Positions 13,301 through 25,920 of a DNA stretch of 64,000 nucleotides are shown here, piece after piece (the stretch's first letter is position 1; the number at the start of each line of letters is the position of its first letter). The DNA lies in contig JAJJXM010000038.1 of assembly GCA_024516155.1 (NCBI GenBank), positions 496,001-560,000 of the forward strand, written 5' to 3'. Position numbers and translations under genes: made by a program. The notes under the pieces are model-generated. The model did no database searches. It had not been told where the DNA came from and worked only from the letters and a program-made list of their open reading frames with translations. The DNA comes from Pyronema omphalodes (lineage: Eukaryota; Ascomycota; Pezizomycetes; Pezizales; Pyronemataceae).

Positions 13301-15644
13301 AAAGAGCAGAAAAAGAAAAGATCCAAGACAATAATGACAAAAATGGATCAGGAATGTAAAGATGCAAATCTTATTCAAATTCCAAAAGCCAGACAGCACG
13401 TTGCTGATCGGATCGCGACTGTTGGAAGCTCGGTTTAGTTCGGTCGTCCATGTTGCATATGAAGTATATTCACGCATTTGCATCCGGTCATGATTATCGT
13501 CAACCTAATAGGAGTATAGCAAAACTCCGAATACTCTCCGAAGGTCCATAAACTCGTACGTTGCTTTATCTCCGTTCGACCTGCTAGGAGAAGCGGGCAT
13601 GAGCTGCTGGCGGTGTCTCGAGTTCTATGGTCGGTGTGGTAGAATTTCGTGGGTCCTTGTTTTTCTTTTTCTAAACCGAACCAGATTCATCATGCACTAC
13701 TGTAGCAGTTAGCAGAACTCCCCTATGTGGCACAAGCGCCTTCCACCTCGTGGAGGCGGGCGCAGGTCACGTCTGCTTGCTAGCCTTGACGCTTTACTAG
13801 GCAAGTTCGGGGACTAAGCACTGGAGTATGTAGATGAACGTCGACGGTATTCTCGGTACAACGATGATCCCTGCGCACGATTTCCCCGTTGGGCGGTGTC
13901 TCGGCTCGCTACTCAACCCCGTTCTGGGCTGCGTGCATCGCTGTCATCATCATTAGCGGCACCGTAGCAGCAGCAGGCAGCATGGCATCATCGTCATCGA
14001 TCCAGCCCGCCAGCAACCCCCCATCTTCTCAAAACGCAGTAGAGCAACGTTAATCGGCCCTGATCTGTCACTCGGTCGGTTTGGCGTGCGTTCTGCGCCA
14101 GCCGCGGAAAGGGCGTTATGCGTGGAAGCCTGGTCGGCGATAGCGGAGGAGAAGAAGTGGGGGGACCGTGGTGGACTGGACTGGACTGGTTGGGCTGTGG
14201 CGCAGAGCGATGGCAAAGTATGTAACGGAAGTGCCGCATCCAACCCCGCGCTGTTCTGTTGTACTTCGATCACACAGGTGTTTTCTTCTTTCTCGCCTAT
14301 GAGCTCGGCAGTGCAGTTATCCAGGTGAATAATGTGCACCGAGTACTCGGTGTGTTTGATAGTGCTCGGAGCGTAGTGCGTTGTATGAGTTGTGTGTCTC
14401 GGTATGTTGGCGTTGCTGCCTGTTGTGTGCGTTGCTGTGCTGTGCTGTGCTCATCGTCAGCGGTTCCTGAAGTTACCATACCGGATATGCTATACATACA
14501 TCATGCTCTCCGTCCCCCAGGTCCACCCAACGAAGCTGTCAAAGCAAGGGTTGCAGTAGTGTATCTTCACACCTGCCTACAACAGCCTTGTTCGGCGTGG
14601 TAACACATGCTGCAATAATACACCGACCAGATCACGTTGACATTTGGAGATTTGTGCACCGGGAAAGTCTAGGTAAGTGAATTAACAGACTTAGTTTGGA
14701 CGGGGACAGGCGACATGAGATGCGGGAAGCGATTTGTTGTGGACATGTTAGGAGTAAAGGTGGAAGTGGAAATGTGTGATGACAAAAGGGACCGTCTCTA
14801 CTCTTTGCAATTTATCACCTCGCTCACCGCCAAGCCCCAGGGTCCGACTGCAGAACAGCTATGCTACATATCACGGGGAGATGGGGGATGAATGATAGGA
14901 ATTTATGATGAGTGATCAAGCAGTGAATGGATGAAATGAATGGATATCAGCAATTTCAGCTTGCCATTTCAAATTCTGTTTACTGCTGCATCACCGTTGC
15001 TGCCGTACTGGCGGTGGAAACTGATGAAGTCGAGATCGAGCGCTAGTCGACACAGGCTAGTCCCTACTTATCAAGATCGCCTGCTCCGTTTTTGGCGATC
15101 CGAGGTGAACGACACCCGTGCATAACTAGCATAGCGCTTGCTTCCGAACGAGCTGAAATCGGGGCCTAGAGACGATCATGCTGTATCCACAACAAGCAGG
15201 TGGTCAGCTCTGTTACATAACTGGCTGGCAGGCAGAACATAAACGACGCTCAAAATAATGCGGGTCATGTCCGATTGAACAATCCCTCTGACACGGCTTT
15301 GACAGGCGGCGGCGGAGATAAATAATGGCATGACGGTACAAGCACATCGCCCATCGTAGTGCGGTGGCAACACATGCACGAGATAGCAGGTTCCTGTGGG
15401 GCGGTGTGCCTGCTGAGTGGAATACCGAATATCGTTTTGATCAATACGGCAGCCGCAGTAGTTAGTATTCTATGGTAGTGTGTGTGTGTGTGCAGCCGCA
15501 GTAGAGATGGTGTATTTCGTCGCTAATAATCATCTAGTCCAAGTAGAAAGCAGCTGAGCAATGCTGCGATGTGGGTGCTGATTGGTAACCTTAACAAGTC
15601 GTATTATTATTACTTTTCAACGCTGGTCAGTCAAACCTAGGGAA

Positions 15645-15661
15645 CCCCCCCCCCCCCCCCC
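15645..15661 (+). repeat. Poly-C tract of 17
   Basis: An uninterrupted run of C in non-coding DNA. It is one of four C/G homopolymers of 15 or more in this window. Confidence 0.9.
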
Positions 15662-17879
15662 TTCATCCAAAAACACACAGGCAATGCTTCTTTTTTCCTC
15701 CTTCGTCCTGGTCTCGCAGTTGCTATCGTCAGTCGTTTTCCACCGTCGTCTCGTATGTGATGCTCCTGCTGGCTCCCAAATCACCCGGTCTATCCGCCAA
15801 CGAGCCTTGCTCACTATCCGCCTTCTTTCTTTGCTATCCAGTGCGGCTGTTACGCATTCCCATGTACCCCTCCATTCTAGAGTCCACCATGATGCTGGCG
15901 TGCAAGTGTAGAAATGCGGTATGTAGCGGCAACCTGCTTCTCTCGGCGTTTAAAATATTCAGCGTCGCTTGAGTGACGAGGACGATCACGATGTTGAGCT
16001 CGGTCCTGCTGCTACTGATTTGACGTTTTGAATGCATTCCCGCAGTCCAGTGCCTGTCTGTTTCTTTAAATGGGATCCGCAACGCACGCACATGCGGTGC
16101 AGAGCGTACAAAACCGTGCTGTAGGAATGGGTACATAATCTTGAGACGTCAGCCGATCGATCCCAGGTTGGTGGGAGTCTTGAAGAAAACTAATAGCGGT
16201 ATGGGGTCTAAAGGACCCACTGGCAGCAGCCACGGCGGGCCCAGATGTGACGAGAGGCCGGCGCTGGGCTGCGTGTGCTGGAGCTGCCCAACCAGCCCCG
16301 GCTAGAGCGCGATGCATCTGAGTACGTACCCATGGTCGTCTGTCATGACCGCAGTTGGGATGTGAATGGGGAAAATGAGCAGCGGTGGGCAACTGGAAGG
16401 AGAAGGCGGGCGAGGCGCCGGGATGGATTTGGCACTGGGAATTAGGAATTTTGGGATTCTGGTGCTGCGAGACACACCTGCACTTGCGTGTCGGTAACAG
16501 AAGCGCGGAAGGAGAAAAAAGAGGTCATCAACCATATCCTGGCAGCTGGATGTCAGCAAATGTTGACATGCGGCGAGCAGCAACACAAGAGTTAAAAAAA
16601 AAAGAGGGCAGCAGCAGAAACATAACCGTACATATACGAAGCATAGAAATCATGAACAACCAACTCCTTCCCCCCTCCCCCGCCCCTCCAACAACGCCAC
16701 AGCCTGGTCTGGAATAACTGGAAGATTTCAAGATTGGTACCATACGTACCTGTGCTTCTCCGCTGCTTGCTGCTTCTCGCTGCTCCTTGCTGCCTCTTTC
16801 AAAGCATTTTTTTGTAAACACCGCTACAGTAGTACGCTGTGACATCCGAGGGTGTCAGATTGTCCATATTGTCGTCATCAAAGGTTGGTTGATTGCTGGA
16901 AAGCGGAGAAAGAGGGATCCAGGAAGAGAAAGGTCTGGCCAACGAAGGCAACACCAATCGACCTGCCAGAGCTCCCCAAGCGAGACAAAACAAAGACTGA
17001 CAGGCCATGGTCTGACAGAACTCTACGTCCTCCACCTTACTTCCACCTGGGAAGAAGCTGTCAGGTCAGAACGCAGCGAGGAGGTCCGGTGTCAGCCAGT
17101 CTCTCCCTCCGACCGTCCGTTGGTCATCAGTCAGTCACAGACACCGGTAGCTCAGACAGGACAAGACAAGCAGATAGGGCAGTCAGTCATTCAGTCGCCT
17201 CTGCTGCTACCCATCCTCCTACGTCCCACCTACCTGTCAACATTCACAGAACAGACAGGGAAAACAGTCATACCTCCGGAGAGATTTGAATTCCCAAAAC
17301 CCACAAACCTCTTCTCCCCCACCACCCCTCCTCCATCTCCACCCAGAATTTTGTGGATTTCCATTTGTGTTTCACATTCGACTTTTGTCCACTGGTCCTA
17401 TTTCATTCGACTGACTTGTGTTCCTATTCTTAACTTCTGCCCTTTTTCTGTAACTTGTGCTCTGCCCATTATTCTTCACTCCGCCTTCTCCCTCTGCGTC
17501 TCCTCCCACGTCGTCGGCAGAGTATCATCGGACCTCAGATCACTACTACAGTACCACCAGCATCTGCCCCTACCGCTTGTTCTGCTGCGGTGCGGTCTGC
17601 CGGCGACGCCGTCTCAGCCAATACATCCGTCCGTCGTCGGATACCGTAACCGTGTTCTGTCTCGCGCGCGGACTTGTGCTGGTACTGGTGCAGCTGTTAG
17701 TCTTCGTTGGTAGGTGGCGGAGGCGCAATCACACTTGTCCGGGTCCTGTTCTCAGCCTTGCTGTCGCTCACATAGACTTGACACTCTGCCAGGTCCGCTC
17801 TCCCGTCCCCCGACCCCGACCAACAGGTCGGTGTACCTGTCCATCTACATAGACGGGCTAAAACGGTGACGTCTATCGA

Positions 17880-18381
17880 GAAGTCTTGAGCTAGATTCAG
17901 CGAGGAGAGAACGGCGCCAATCCCACCCTTGTCCTAGCTAAATATTGTGCATTTCGACATTTTGTGCTTGTATATCATCACTGCCGCACCCGCCAGTTTT
18001 CTAAGCTTGACACAACACGGCACGAAGCTTCCCACACACCGCACCGCACTCACACTTAAACTCACACTCACACTCACTCCCGCACCGACACTCGACTACT
18101 TTAAACTCCGTCGATAACGAGCACCTTTGCACTCCATTACCAACAATCGAATAAATCCTACTGCGGTACATAAGCAGCCATCGAGATTTCCATCCACCCC
18201 AAAACCCACTTAAAATCTATCGTCGAAGAAGACCGTTGAGAAATAAACAATCGAACTTTGCCACAACTACTTTACATCACAACAAATAATAATCAAAAAA
18301 AAAACAATAAACTGCAAATTTTCAGCCAACAATCTTAATTGTAAACACCCGGAATACCCACAACTACGTCTAATCCAGCTG
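17880..18381 (+). promoter_or_regulatory. Probable transcribed 5' leader of the homeobox gene (first non-coding exon)
   Basis: This stretch is pyrimidine- and A-rich with cactcacact repeats (18040-18085) and A runs (18295-18305), the usual look of fungal 5' untranslated leaders. It contains no ATG-initiated long frame. It ends at a consensus donor (ctg|gtatgt at 18382). A strongly CT-rich stretch upstream (17200-17500) probably belongs to the core promoter. The transcription start itself cannot be fixed from the sequence. Confidence 0.45.
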
Positions 18382-18755
18382 GTATGTTTCCCCTTGCTAC
18401 GCCTCAGCTTCTACAAGGCCGTACAATTCTCGTTCTGTATTTTATTCAATATGTTGCGACGGTGGGGTTTCCGGTTGTAATGATTCCATGTCACCCAAGG
18501 CGTTTCACTCCTAATCCTTGCGTTTCGTTCCCTTGTTTGCTGCCTGCATCCCATCTCCGTATGGGTCCAAATATTTTGTTCAGGGATACCCATTGCGTTC
18601 GCGCCTATTTCCTAGTTCTTTCTTTGGATTTACAGATGTCAAGGTCAAGTTCAGGGGTTAGTCCATATGATCTCACCTCTGTTCTTAACCCTGACAGGGA
18701 AGCTGGACGTATCAGGAACGTATTGTCATCCGGCTAACTGTTTTTTGAATTACAG
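18382..18755 (+). other. Probable 5'-UTR intron of the homeobox gene
   Basis: The donor is GTATGT at 18382, the branch-point-like sequence is CTAAC at 18734, a T run follows, and the acceptor is TACAG ending at 18755; length 374 nt. A second acceptor (TTTACAG ending at 18635) is followed at once by ATG and a possible donor at 18657. A tiny 21-nt alternative exon is therefore possible; it would open an upstream reading frame. Confidence 0.5.
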
Positions 18756-18903
18756 AGAACTCGTTCAGCTCCAGCAAATAAATACTTATTCTCTAGGACC
18801 CCGTCGTTCATCCAGTCCACCAGCTTATTGGTTACCAATGTACATGGAAACATCGTCTTGGAATCTTGAAAACAGACAGACCTTTGAACATATCGGAACA
18901 ACA

Positions 18904-19976
18904 ATGTCTTCATCACAATACGACCCTCGAACCACCCTCCCACCGCTTGCCCAGGTAATATAATTGCCTTTATTACTCGTAGATTAAATGTTAATGGATT
19001 TGTTTTCAGGCGGTGCCGGAATTTTACACCACTGCTCCACACGAAAGGAGATCATCCAGTGTCCCTAGAAAGTTTGCTGATCGGGCCTCACCATCCCTTC
19101 GACCAATTCAACGTCTTTCCCCTCGCTCATCGCATTCAAACCCCGATGTCTCCACGGCCCCATCGGAGCCCATGGATGCCAGCTACGATGCTGCGTCTTA
19201 CCCATTTCCTGGACAGCTGGACTCTCGACGAGCGGGAAGCGTATCTCACCACCCTTATGCTCGTCCCGCAGCTCCAAGTACATACTTCCCTCCGGTTTCA
19301 TCTTTAACCTCATCGCGGGATTCGTCCCTTGATATGGAGCGTGATCGCCCTGTACAACAGTTGCCTCTCCTCTACGGTGGAAACCCACCCCCCCAGAGCC
19401 AAAATTACCAGCCTTTTGAGGAACGGCGACAAACTCCTCCAGAGTACGGCAGTAACCACAGATATACCGGCTCTACTGGTTCTTACCAGACTCCTAGCCC
19501 AGTAACCCACTATGCACCGTATCCCAGCTATTCCCAACAGCAGAGACCGCATACTTCTTATAACCCAAGGCCTACTGGGATGGGTGCGAATGGCGGAATG
19601 TCTGGAATGAGCATGAGCGGAGCACTCGGATCACCATTCCCTGGATCAGGCCAGACAGAAGACTATGACAACCGACAGGTCAAACGGAGAAGAGGAAACC
19701 TTCCTAAAAACGTGACGGATTTGTTGAGACAGTGGTTGAACGACCATCTGAATCACCCTTACCCGAGTGAAGATGAAAAGCAGTGGCTCATGACTCAAAC
19801 TGGTTTGACGATACACCAGGTATGTTTTTCTGTTCTGCTACTGCAACTGCAACTGGAATCTCAGCTAATCACACGGACAGATCAGCAACTGGTTTATCAA
19901 CGCCCGTAGACGTCGGTTACCGACTATGAATCAAGATAAAGTTGCTGGCAATAGAAGGCCGAGTGCAGCACAATAA
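18904..19976 (+). CDS. TALE (KN-type) homeodomain transcription factor
   Basis: The protein is predicted to be a nuclear DNA-binding regulator. I model three exons: 18904-18954, 19010-19819 and 19881-19976, with introns of 55 and 61 nt, both phase 0. The product is 318 residues. Residues 18 to about 240 are low-complexity, rich in Ser, Pro, Tyr and Gln, typical of fungal regulators. The homeodomain covers about 241-301. It has a basic arm (VKRRRGNLPK), the three-residue TALE loop extension around HPYPSE, and recognition helix ISNWFINARRRR, with the invariant W, F, N and R all present. The second intron falls inside the recognition helix, so the uninterrupted frame alone misses WFINARR. Only 17 residues follow the homeodomain. 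I chose ATG 18904 for its good context (acaacaATG). In-frame ATGs at 18838 and 18844 would add 22 or 20 residues. The nearest relatives I know are fungal Cup9/Tos8-like KN factors, which act in development or stress. The target genes here are unknown. Confidence 0.92.
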
Positions 19977-22727
19977 TTGCAGCCGTTCTCTTCGCCACGC
20001 TTTTGCCTGTTGTATCATTCCAACTTCGGTCTCCATCGAGATTCGAAAGTTGATTTATATTTTTTTTTTCCTTTGTTTTCAGGATTGTGATCATTGGTTT
20101 GCATACAGGATCCGGCGACCGTTCTACGATTGTTTACTTGCTTTTCTTTGGGTTTATTTTTGGTTTATTTATCTTACGAGGACTTGATGTTGTGGCTTTT
20201 TACGGCGCATTTTAAGGGGATGGGATTGTTGCAATTGTAGCGATTTTTTTTTATATTTGCTTTTCATTTGTTTTGGCAACGGTGTCGATTTTTTTTTTTC
20301 CTTTGTCTAATCACTGATCATAGTACGACAGTTGATACCTTTGTATGGATTAAACGGCGTATATACTCAAACGAAATTATATTTCTTTCCGTAATTCTAA
20401 GCCGTGCACGCTATGTCCTGGTGGCGACGGCGATATATCCCCATCTGGTGGCGATGTACCTACTGTAATAAATTTCTCTTCCGCATCTCAGCTCCACCCG
20501 CAGGGGTTAATGACGTTGTGAAGTCTCGGAATATTTCTTGCGCAGCATTGCGCTGTGTTGCGCTGTGGAAAATAAGGGATCTGACAAGATAGATTGCCGA
20601 ATGAGATCGCCGCCCCGCCGGAAAGTTTTTGTGCTAAGGCATACATTCGGAAGGTCTTGCCGTGCGGCCACGTGTGAAGCGTGGTATGGTAGTCCCGTTT
20701 AGTGGCTCCGAGCACTGGCGCCCCTAGGGCCTAGAGACGCGACCGATGCGAGACCGTGCTGCTGCACCTTATGGCTGGGCCCTAGGGTTTATGGGTATGG
20801 TTACAGTTACAGTTACATAGAAGGTGATGATATTGCTGTAAGGGGAGTGGGTATTATTTTTTTTTTTGGTTCCGATCCCTTGATCCTGATCCTGATCATC
20901 TCACCCATCGAAAAAAAAATATCGGATAAGATGCTCTAACTTTGGTTCCTCACATACATATGTGAATGGGATGGTCGGTTTTTGGATGTTGGCGTGGAAG
21001 CTGGAAGGTTCTTCTAGAAGGTCGGACGTAGCTGCTGAAATGCGCATTCACCTTCTGGAAATGGAACCGGAGACGTTGCCGGACGATGGAGGTGGAGGTG
21101 GACGGAGGGGTTCGGAAACGGGTGGAAACGGACATAACTATAAAGGTTAGTGGTTGAACTGGGATCTTGATTTTATTTTTTGTTTGGTTTTCTCCGATAC
21201 CAAAACTTCGGTTGGCTTTCGTGGAGGATCATCTCCGTCCAAGCGATCCAACTTTTTGCTGTAACTGATATGTTGCTTTTTTGCCCTAGCCCTAATCTTT
21301 TTGAAATTATATGTACATGCTTAACTAAAAACAAGGCGCGAGATTGAGTTTAGTGGCTGGGCAATCAGGGGTTGTACAAGTTGTCTTGATGTAGGATATC
21401 TGTACTCTAAGTAACTCAGTGACATTGAAAATTTCGCAACATCGGCATCTTTATGCCAAAGGCCATACCAAACCCCAAAAAGCCATGACAAAGCAGCTAA
21501 AAAGAAAAAACATAAATAAGCTAAAGCACCTCCATCTACAATTGGGTTCGGACTGTTTAAACTTTCTGCAGGGGCAAATTTGGTCGTCCGGGACAAAAGT
21601 CAGTCTGGGAACTTCCTACGCAACACGAGCTATGTACTCTTTCTAGTTTCTGCGCACTATACATATCTTTTTTCTACCAAAAAATCCCCGGAATCAGGAC
21701 TCGAGTCATAACAACCACGACCCTGATGCAGGTCATTCACGCAACCAAATCTGCGTCGCACGTATGTACGTATGTATAGCATGTCTTTGTACAAGTAATA
21801 CACATGTATCAGACCAGACAACCGTTTCATTTCCTCGCGTGGGGATGATGTATGATAGGTCTGCCTAAACCTTCGCCAAGTATTTGCCAAGGACTGTAGA
21901 AGGCTGTCATGGGGGTTCTTCCGTACCGACATCCCTCGGTAGGGAATTTCTAGCTCATAGTCTCCTTTAAACCGAGGATTCTAATTCCAAACCCCTAGAA
22001 AGAATCTTCAAGGAAAGCTCATGGAATATGGGTTGATTTTTTTTCTTGGTATGTATGTATGATTTCTTTTTGCGCTTGTGCTGAAAATGTGTATCTATGT
22101 ATGTATCTGTATCACCATATCCATCCGCGCCCCGGGCGCTACCGACTCACCGGCGGCTGCGAGATTACCCACATTAGCCGCAAACGGAACTCGAATGATA
22201 GATCATGAATAACATACAGTCATGTGGATACCCGGTGTTGTGGGTTTACATAGATATGTAGTTCACCTTCCCAAAATGCGGGGAATGTTAAGAAGAAGGG
22301 TTGTTTGTTTTAGTACCCCCTGTTAAATGGGCTGACGTATGATATATTTCTACTTTGGAAATTATAGATTAAGAATGTCGACCTGATGGAAATAAAATAA
22401 CCGAGGCTCAAGATGAATGCAATATAGTGAAGGGTTCGCATACCGAATGAGTATTCCTGTCCTATTTTAACCCCTGATATACCTTCACCATTCAGAATCA
22501 GCGTCCCCGTTCTAACCTCGCCTTACATGAGCTTCCCTACATATACCGTGATTACGCCATTACTATAAAAAGCTCAAGTGAAACCATAAGCCGTCAGAAG
22601 TATTCTGGGGTACATAACTTTCAAGCATCTACACAGTATCTGCAACCTGATACCCACACATGAACTTGCGAGTTGCTGACTAACTGAAGGCTGGATCATC
22701 TATAACATATCGGTAAGGGTTACTTGG
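19977..22727. other. 3' region of the homeobox gene and non-coding DNA
   Basis: No gene seen. The first few hundred bases are T-rich and probably contain the 3' UTR and polyadenylation region of the homeobox gene. Farther on there are T and A runs and gtatgtatgt-like stretches near 21767-21775 and 22045-22105. The largest frames are under 100 codons and resemble nothing I know. Confidence 0.5.
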
Positions 22728-22780
22728 TTATTTATTTATTAATAATACTCCGACCGAGGCTTAAAAAGCCTATGCGGCAT
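22728..22780 (-). mobile_element. LINE-like 3' end with (AAAT)n tail, 5'-truncated
   Basis: On the minus strand this reads gcataggctttttaagcctc, then ggtcggagtattatt, then aataaataaataa. The same roughly 40-bp core plus a tetranucleotide tail occurs at 61242 (+) and 63422 (-). Shared 3' ends followed by simple A-rich tetramers are typical of fungal non-LTR retrotransposons (Tad-like) or SINEs that copy their tails. How far the element extends 5' cannot be told; no reverse transcriptase is visible. Confidence 0.6.
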
Positions 22781-24289
22781 AAACCGGTAAGGTTTGTAAT
22801 ATCTGCATGAACCGGCACTCGTCGTTTCGGTCTGGACTTTGTATCCCGGTGTTGCTATTTCGGGGTCAATAAATTTGCATGGTATCGAAATTCGAAACAA
22901 ACCTGTCCCCGAGAATACCTCCTGACGGTTCTCTGTCGGCCAGGGAAAAGCCCGATGATCAATCCTAGCCGAAGGTACAGGTAGATAGCAAATTTCAACA
23001 CCCGGACAAAATCCCCGACAGACACCCTGGTGAAGTCTAGGCGAAGGAGCCTAGTTACCGGTATCAGTGTCAACATACAAACGATGTAAATGTTGAGCTA
23101 GTGGAGGATTCTCTAGGGTAAGATAATGAAAATACCTTGGTAGGTTTGACTAGCCACGGTCCCGAGACATCGCAATTGACTCCGGATGATCTACGTGGAG
23201 GTTTGTGTCAGCTGTGGTGATTTGTTTGCAAACACATCACGCGAGCCTCAGTGGACAGGATGTGGTTGCCTCACAGGGTTTCAGATATATGCAAAGGCTC
23301 AAGCTTTGATGAAAGCTTCGTTGGTGCATAAATAAAGTTAAATAAACGGATATTGGCCTCGGGGGATTTCTTTACTTGAAGAGACTATCAAGATTGAAAA
23401 ATCTATGCGATCCTCAAAAATATAATAAATGTCAGAAAAACTCAGACTTTTGATGGAATAATCTATGTGTTGGAAGAATTCTAAATGGGTCTATGATGGG
23501 AAGTTTGAATTTTGACATACTTCGTTTCATCACGAAAATATATCATACATGTTTGTCACCATGAAATTTGGCCTCGATGGTGGTTGAAATTTTTATCAAG
23601 CTATTTGAAAATTTCTATTCCTTCGAATAGCATCAGAGTAATGTGGTTGCTTTGTAGGTCTTCTTGGCCGAATAGAAGCACCCTAACCACGTACTGCGTA
23701 TAATGAGCCTCTACCCACGTGGTACCGAGTATGTCATCGAAGATGGCATCAATCTCAAGTATTAACGTTCTCCAATTAGTTGTTATGGATGATTTTGATG
23801 AAGGGAGTTGTTTTAACCTCTCGCTACTACATTTTTCACTCATAGTGAGAGTGGCTTTGGTGTTTCAGGTAGCCAAGCTGCCTTGTTATTGAGCTCGACT
23901 AATTTGGTGTAAACCAATAAACGTAGCACGACGATAGCAGAGTACCCGGTGAGCATTATCTATTCGCCGTCCAGTTTATGCAGTATGTGGAATACAAGAA
24001 GCGTAATCAAAAACCATTGTGCCTCATAATTAATTTAAACATCCACACTTTCTCCAGCCACGTCACAAATCTGTCAAAAAAAAAAAAAAAACATAGCTAT
24101 AACAGGGCTACCACTCCAGCCAGAACATATTACATGACATATCGCATAATCCACTTTCATCAATTCCATGCCTCATGTCTCGTTTCCGGTCTTACATTAC
24201 AAAGCTTATCTCACTGATTTATTTATTTAAATTACATAGCTCCTGTAAATATCACTATATAATCTCGCTAATGTTTTTTTGTAATGTCA

Positions 24290-24370
24290 GCGCCGCGGCT
24301 CGCTGATAAGACGCGCGGTAAAATGTCAAAGTCTTAGCTTGGTAATGCGTATTATATACGGGTTCCAGCC
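24290..24370 (+). other. Possible tRNA-derived (SINE-head-like) sequence
   Basis: The sequence gggttccagcccc (about 24360) resembles a RNA polymerase III B box and can form a T-arm-like hairpin. About 45 nt upstream, ggctcgctgataagacgcg weakly resembles an A box. The tRNA acceptor stem is not recognisable, and position 57 of the T loop is C where a purine is expected. It could be the head of a decayed SINE or a chance match. Confidence 0.2.
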
Positions 24371-25109
24371 CCGGCCCTTGAATTCCAGGGTTACATGGTT
24401 GCTAATTTAGTGAGAAACATACGTAAATGAGCTTTGAATGTCCCCGTACCCGCCACGGGTTTTTGACAGGTATTTACAGTTTGACTAAGGAAGTCCGAGA
24501 ATAGCCGAAGCCAGGCTAAGGCCCAGGACAAGACCCGGAAAAGCTAAATAAAGGCGAAGGAATTAAGCCATGTACAGGTATCATGCGTGAGAAATTGAGG
24601 ATTTGAGTGATAGAGTTGATTGGGGGGTTGCGCTGGGTTGATTAAAATATCATAGACTCCAGCGATTTGTTATTCTGGAGGCTTGAGACGTCGTTAGATA
24701 TCCACCTAGGATACTGTATTGCTTGGGTACCAGCTGTGATCTGAAAATATGTCTTATATCACGGGATTGGATGGCTGTTTTATGTACTTCGAGGGTGTTA
24801 CCCATGCAGTTCACACATACCAACAGCAGAACCATGACTTCCAAAGTATCCCGAGAAAATTTGTAAGTTTAAGAGATCTATGATAGTTAATTCTAATAAT
24901 ATCCATGAAAAGATATTTAGTGCTTAATAGAAGGCAGTTGTCTGGGCATTTCCAATCTGTGAGGAGGGCGGGGCGGTTGCATATATACTATAGAAAACAT
25001 GACTTACATTTGTAACAAAGTACAAACAAACTCTTGTAAACTTTTATCGGTAGTCCATTTCACTCCTAATGAATATTCGAATTTATAATCCAATCAATTA
25101 AACGGTTTA

Positions 25110-25920
25110 GTCCCAGTGATAATTTGTGATCAGACATCCCAGTGGAACAAACCAGTTCAAAACGACGGCAAAAGCGGATTGTACCGACTTTTGGAATATA
25201 AGAACTGTACGGAGACCTAAAAAACCTTATCTCAAGTAGTATTAACTAGTTAAACTGTGAAAACTAGTTCGAGCGAGCCATGCCTTTTCAAACCAGGTGA
25301 ACTGCTTAAAACTGTGAAAACTTGTTTCTCCAGCGGAAGTGGTTTATAAAGAGGGAATAAATACTATTCAGTACGTATGAAACGAAATTTTATACTACAC
25401 TGGTCCACAGAATCACAGCAGACTCACGCGATTGAAGCTCTTGGGCCCTTCGATGGCCTCCAGAGTATCTGCCTGCATTGAATGGCGGTTCGATATGATG
25501 ATCTGCTTGCATTTGGAAGACAGCAGCCCGGACTCGGCAGTCATCGCGGGAACTGAGAGCATGTTCGCCACCATTTTGTAAAGGTTGGGAAACCTGGTTA
25601 CCAGAAACTGATGAATTAAGGGGGGTTGAGATACTGGCAGGCTCGGCCACCGGTGGGTTCAGATGAGGTTGAATACGTTATTTATTCCTGCAGGCATGTA
25701 CTGGTTCCCGATGCGGTTAAACTGGTTTGTATTTCCCGAGTTTGTTTAATCAATGCACTGCAGTTACCTTGTTCTATGGAACCCTCAAAACTGAACCAAC
25801 TGTGTATTCGGGGCACCAAAACTGCACCAAGTAACTGTGAATTGTCAGTGCAGTTTACCCGGTGTACGATTTTACCGGGTGAACTGGCTATACAGTTGGA
25901 AGGTCTGTATTCAGAGAACA
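25110..25920. repeat. Cluster of diverged short repeats around 'aactgtgaaaact' and 'cagttcacccggt'
   Basis: Related short motifs recur in both orientations. 'aaactgtgaaaact' lies near 25252 and 25309, and 'aaaccagttc/aaactggttt' near 25148 and 25718. 'cagtttacccggt' at 25852 faces 'accgggtgaactg' at 25879, forming an imperfect inverted repeat of about 14 bp per arm. A further 'accaggtgaactg' lies at 25293. Subterminal repeats of a decayed DNA transposon would look like this. I found no terminal inverted repeats with a target duplication to prove it. Confidence 0.4.

Larger units (their letters stand above)
5649..16700. other. Long non-coding stretch upstream of the homeobox gene
   Basis: About 11 kb without a supportable gene. 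Open frames on both strands overlap heavily, have no recognisable domains, and are explained by moderate GC and skewed base composition. Notable contents are a CCTTA/CCTTG pentamer-like run (6367-6452), a block of diverged direct repeats (about 6937-7310), a short (tg)n run (15477-15492) and a run of 17 C (15645-15661). Part of it may be distal regulatory DNA of the homeobox gene. Old transposon remnants are equally possible. Confidence 0.45.

Noticed and set aside
16787..17713. A 308-codon open frame upstream of the homeobox gene
   Set aside because: It lies in CT-rich, low-complexity DNA with long frames in several phases. The translation is mostly Ser/Pro/Leu/Thr without any domain, and the region has the composition of a promoter or leader.
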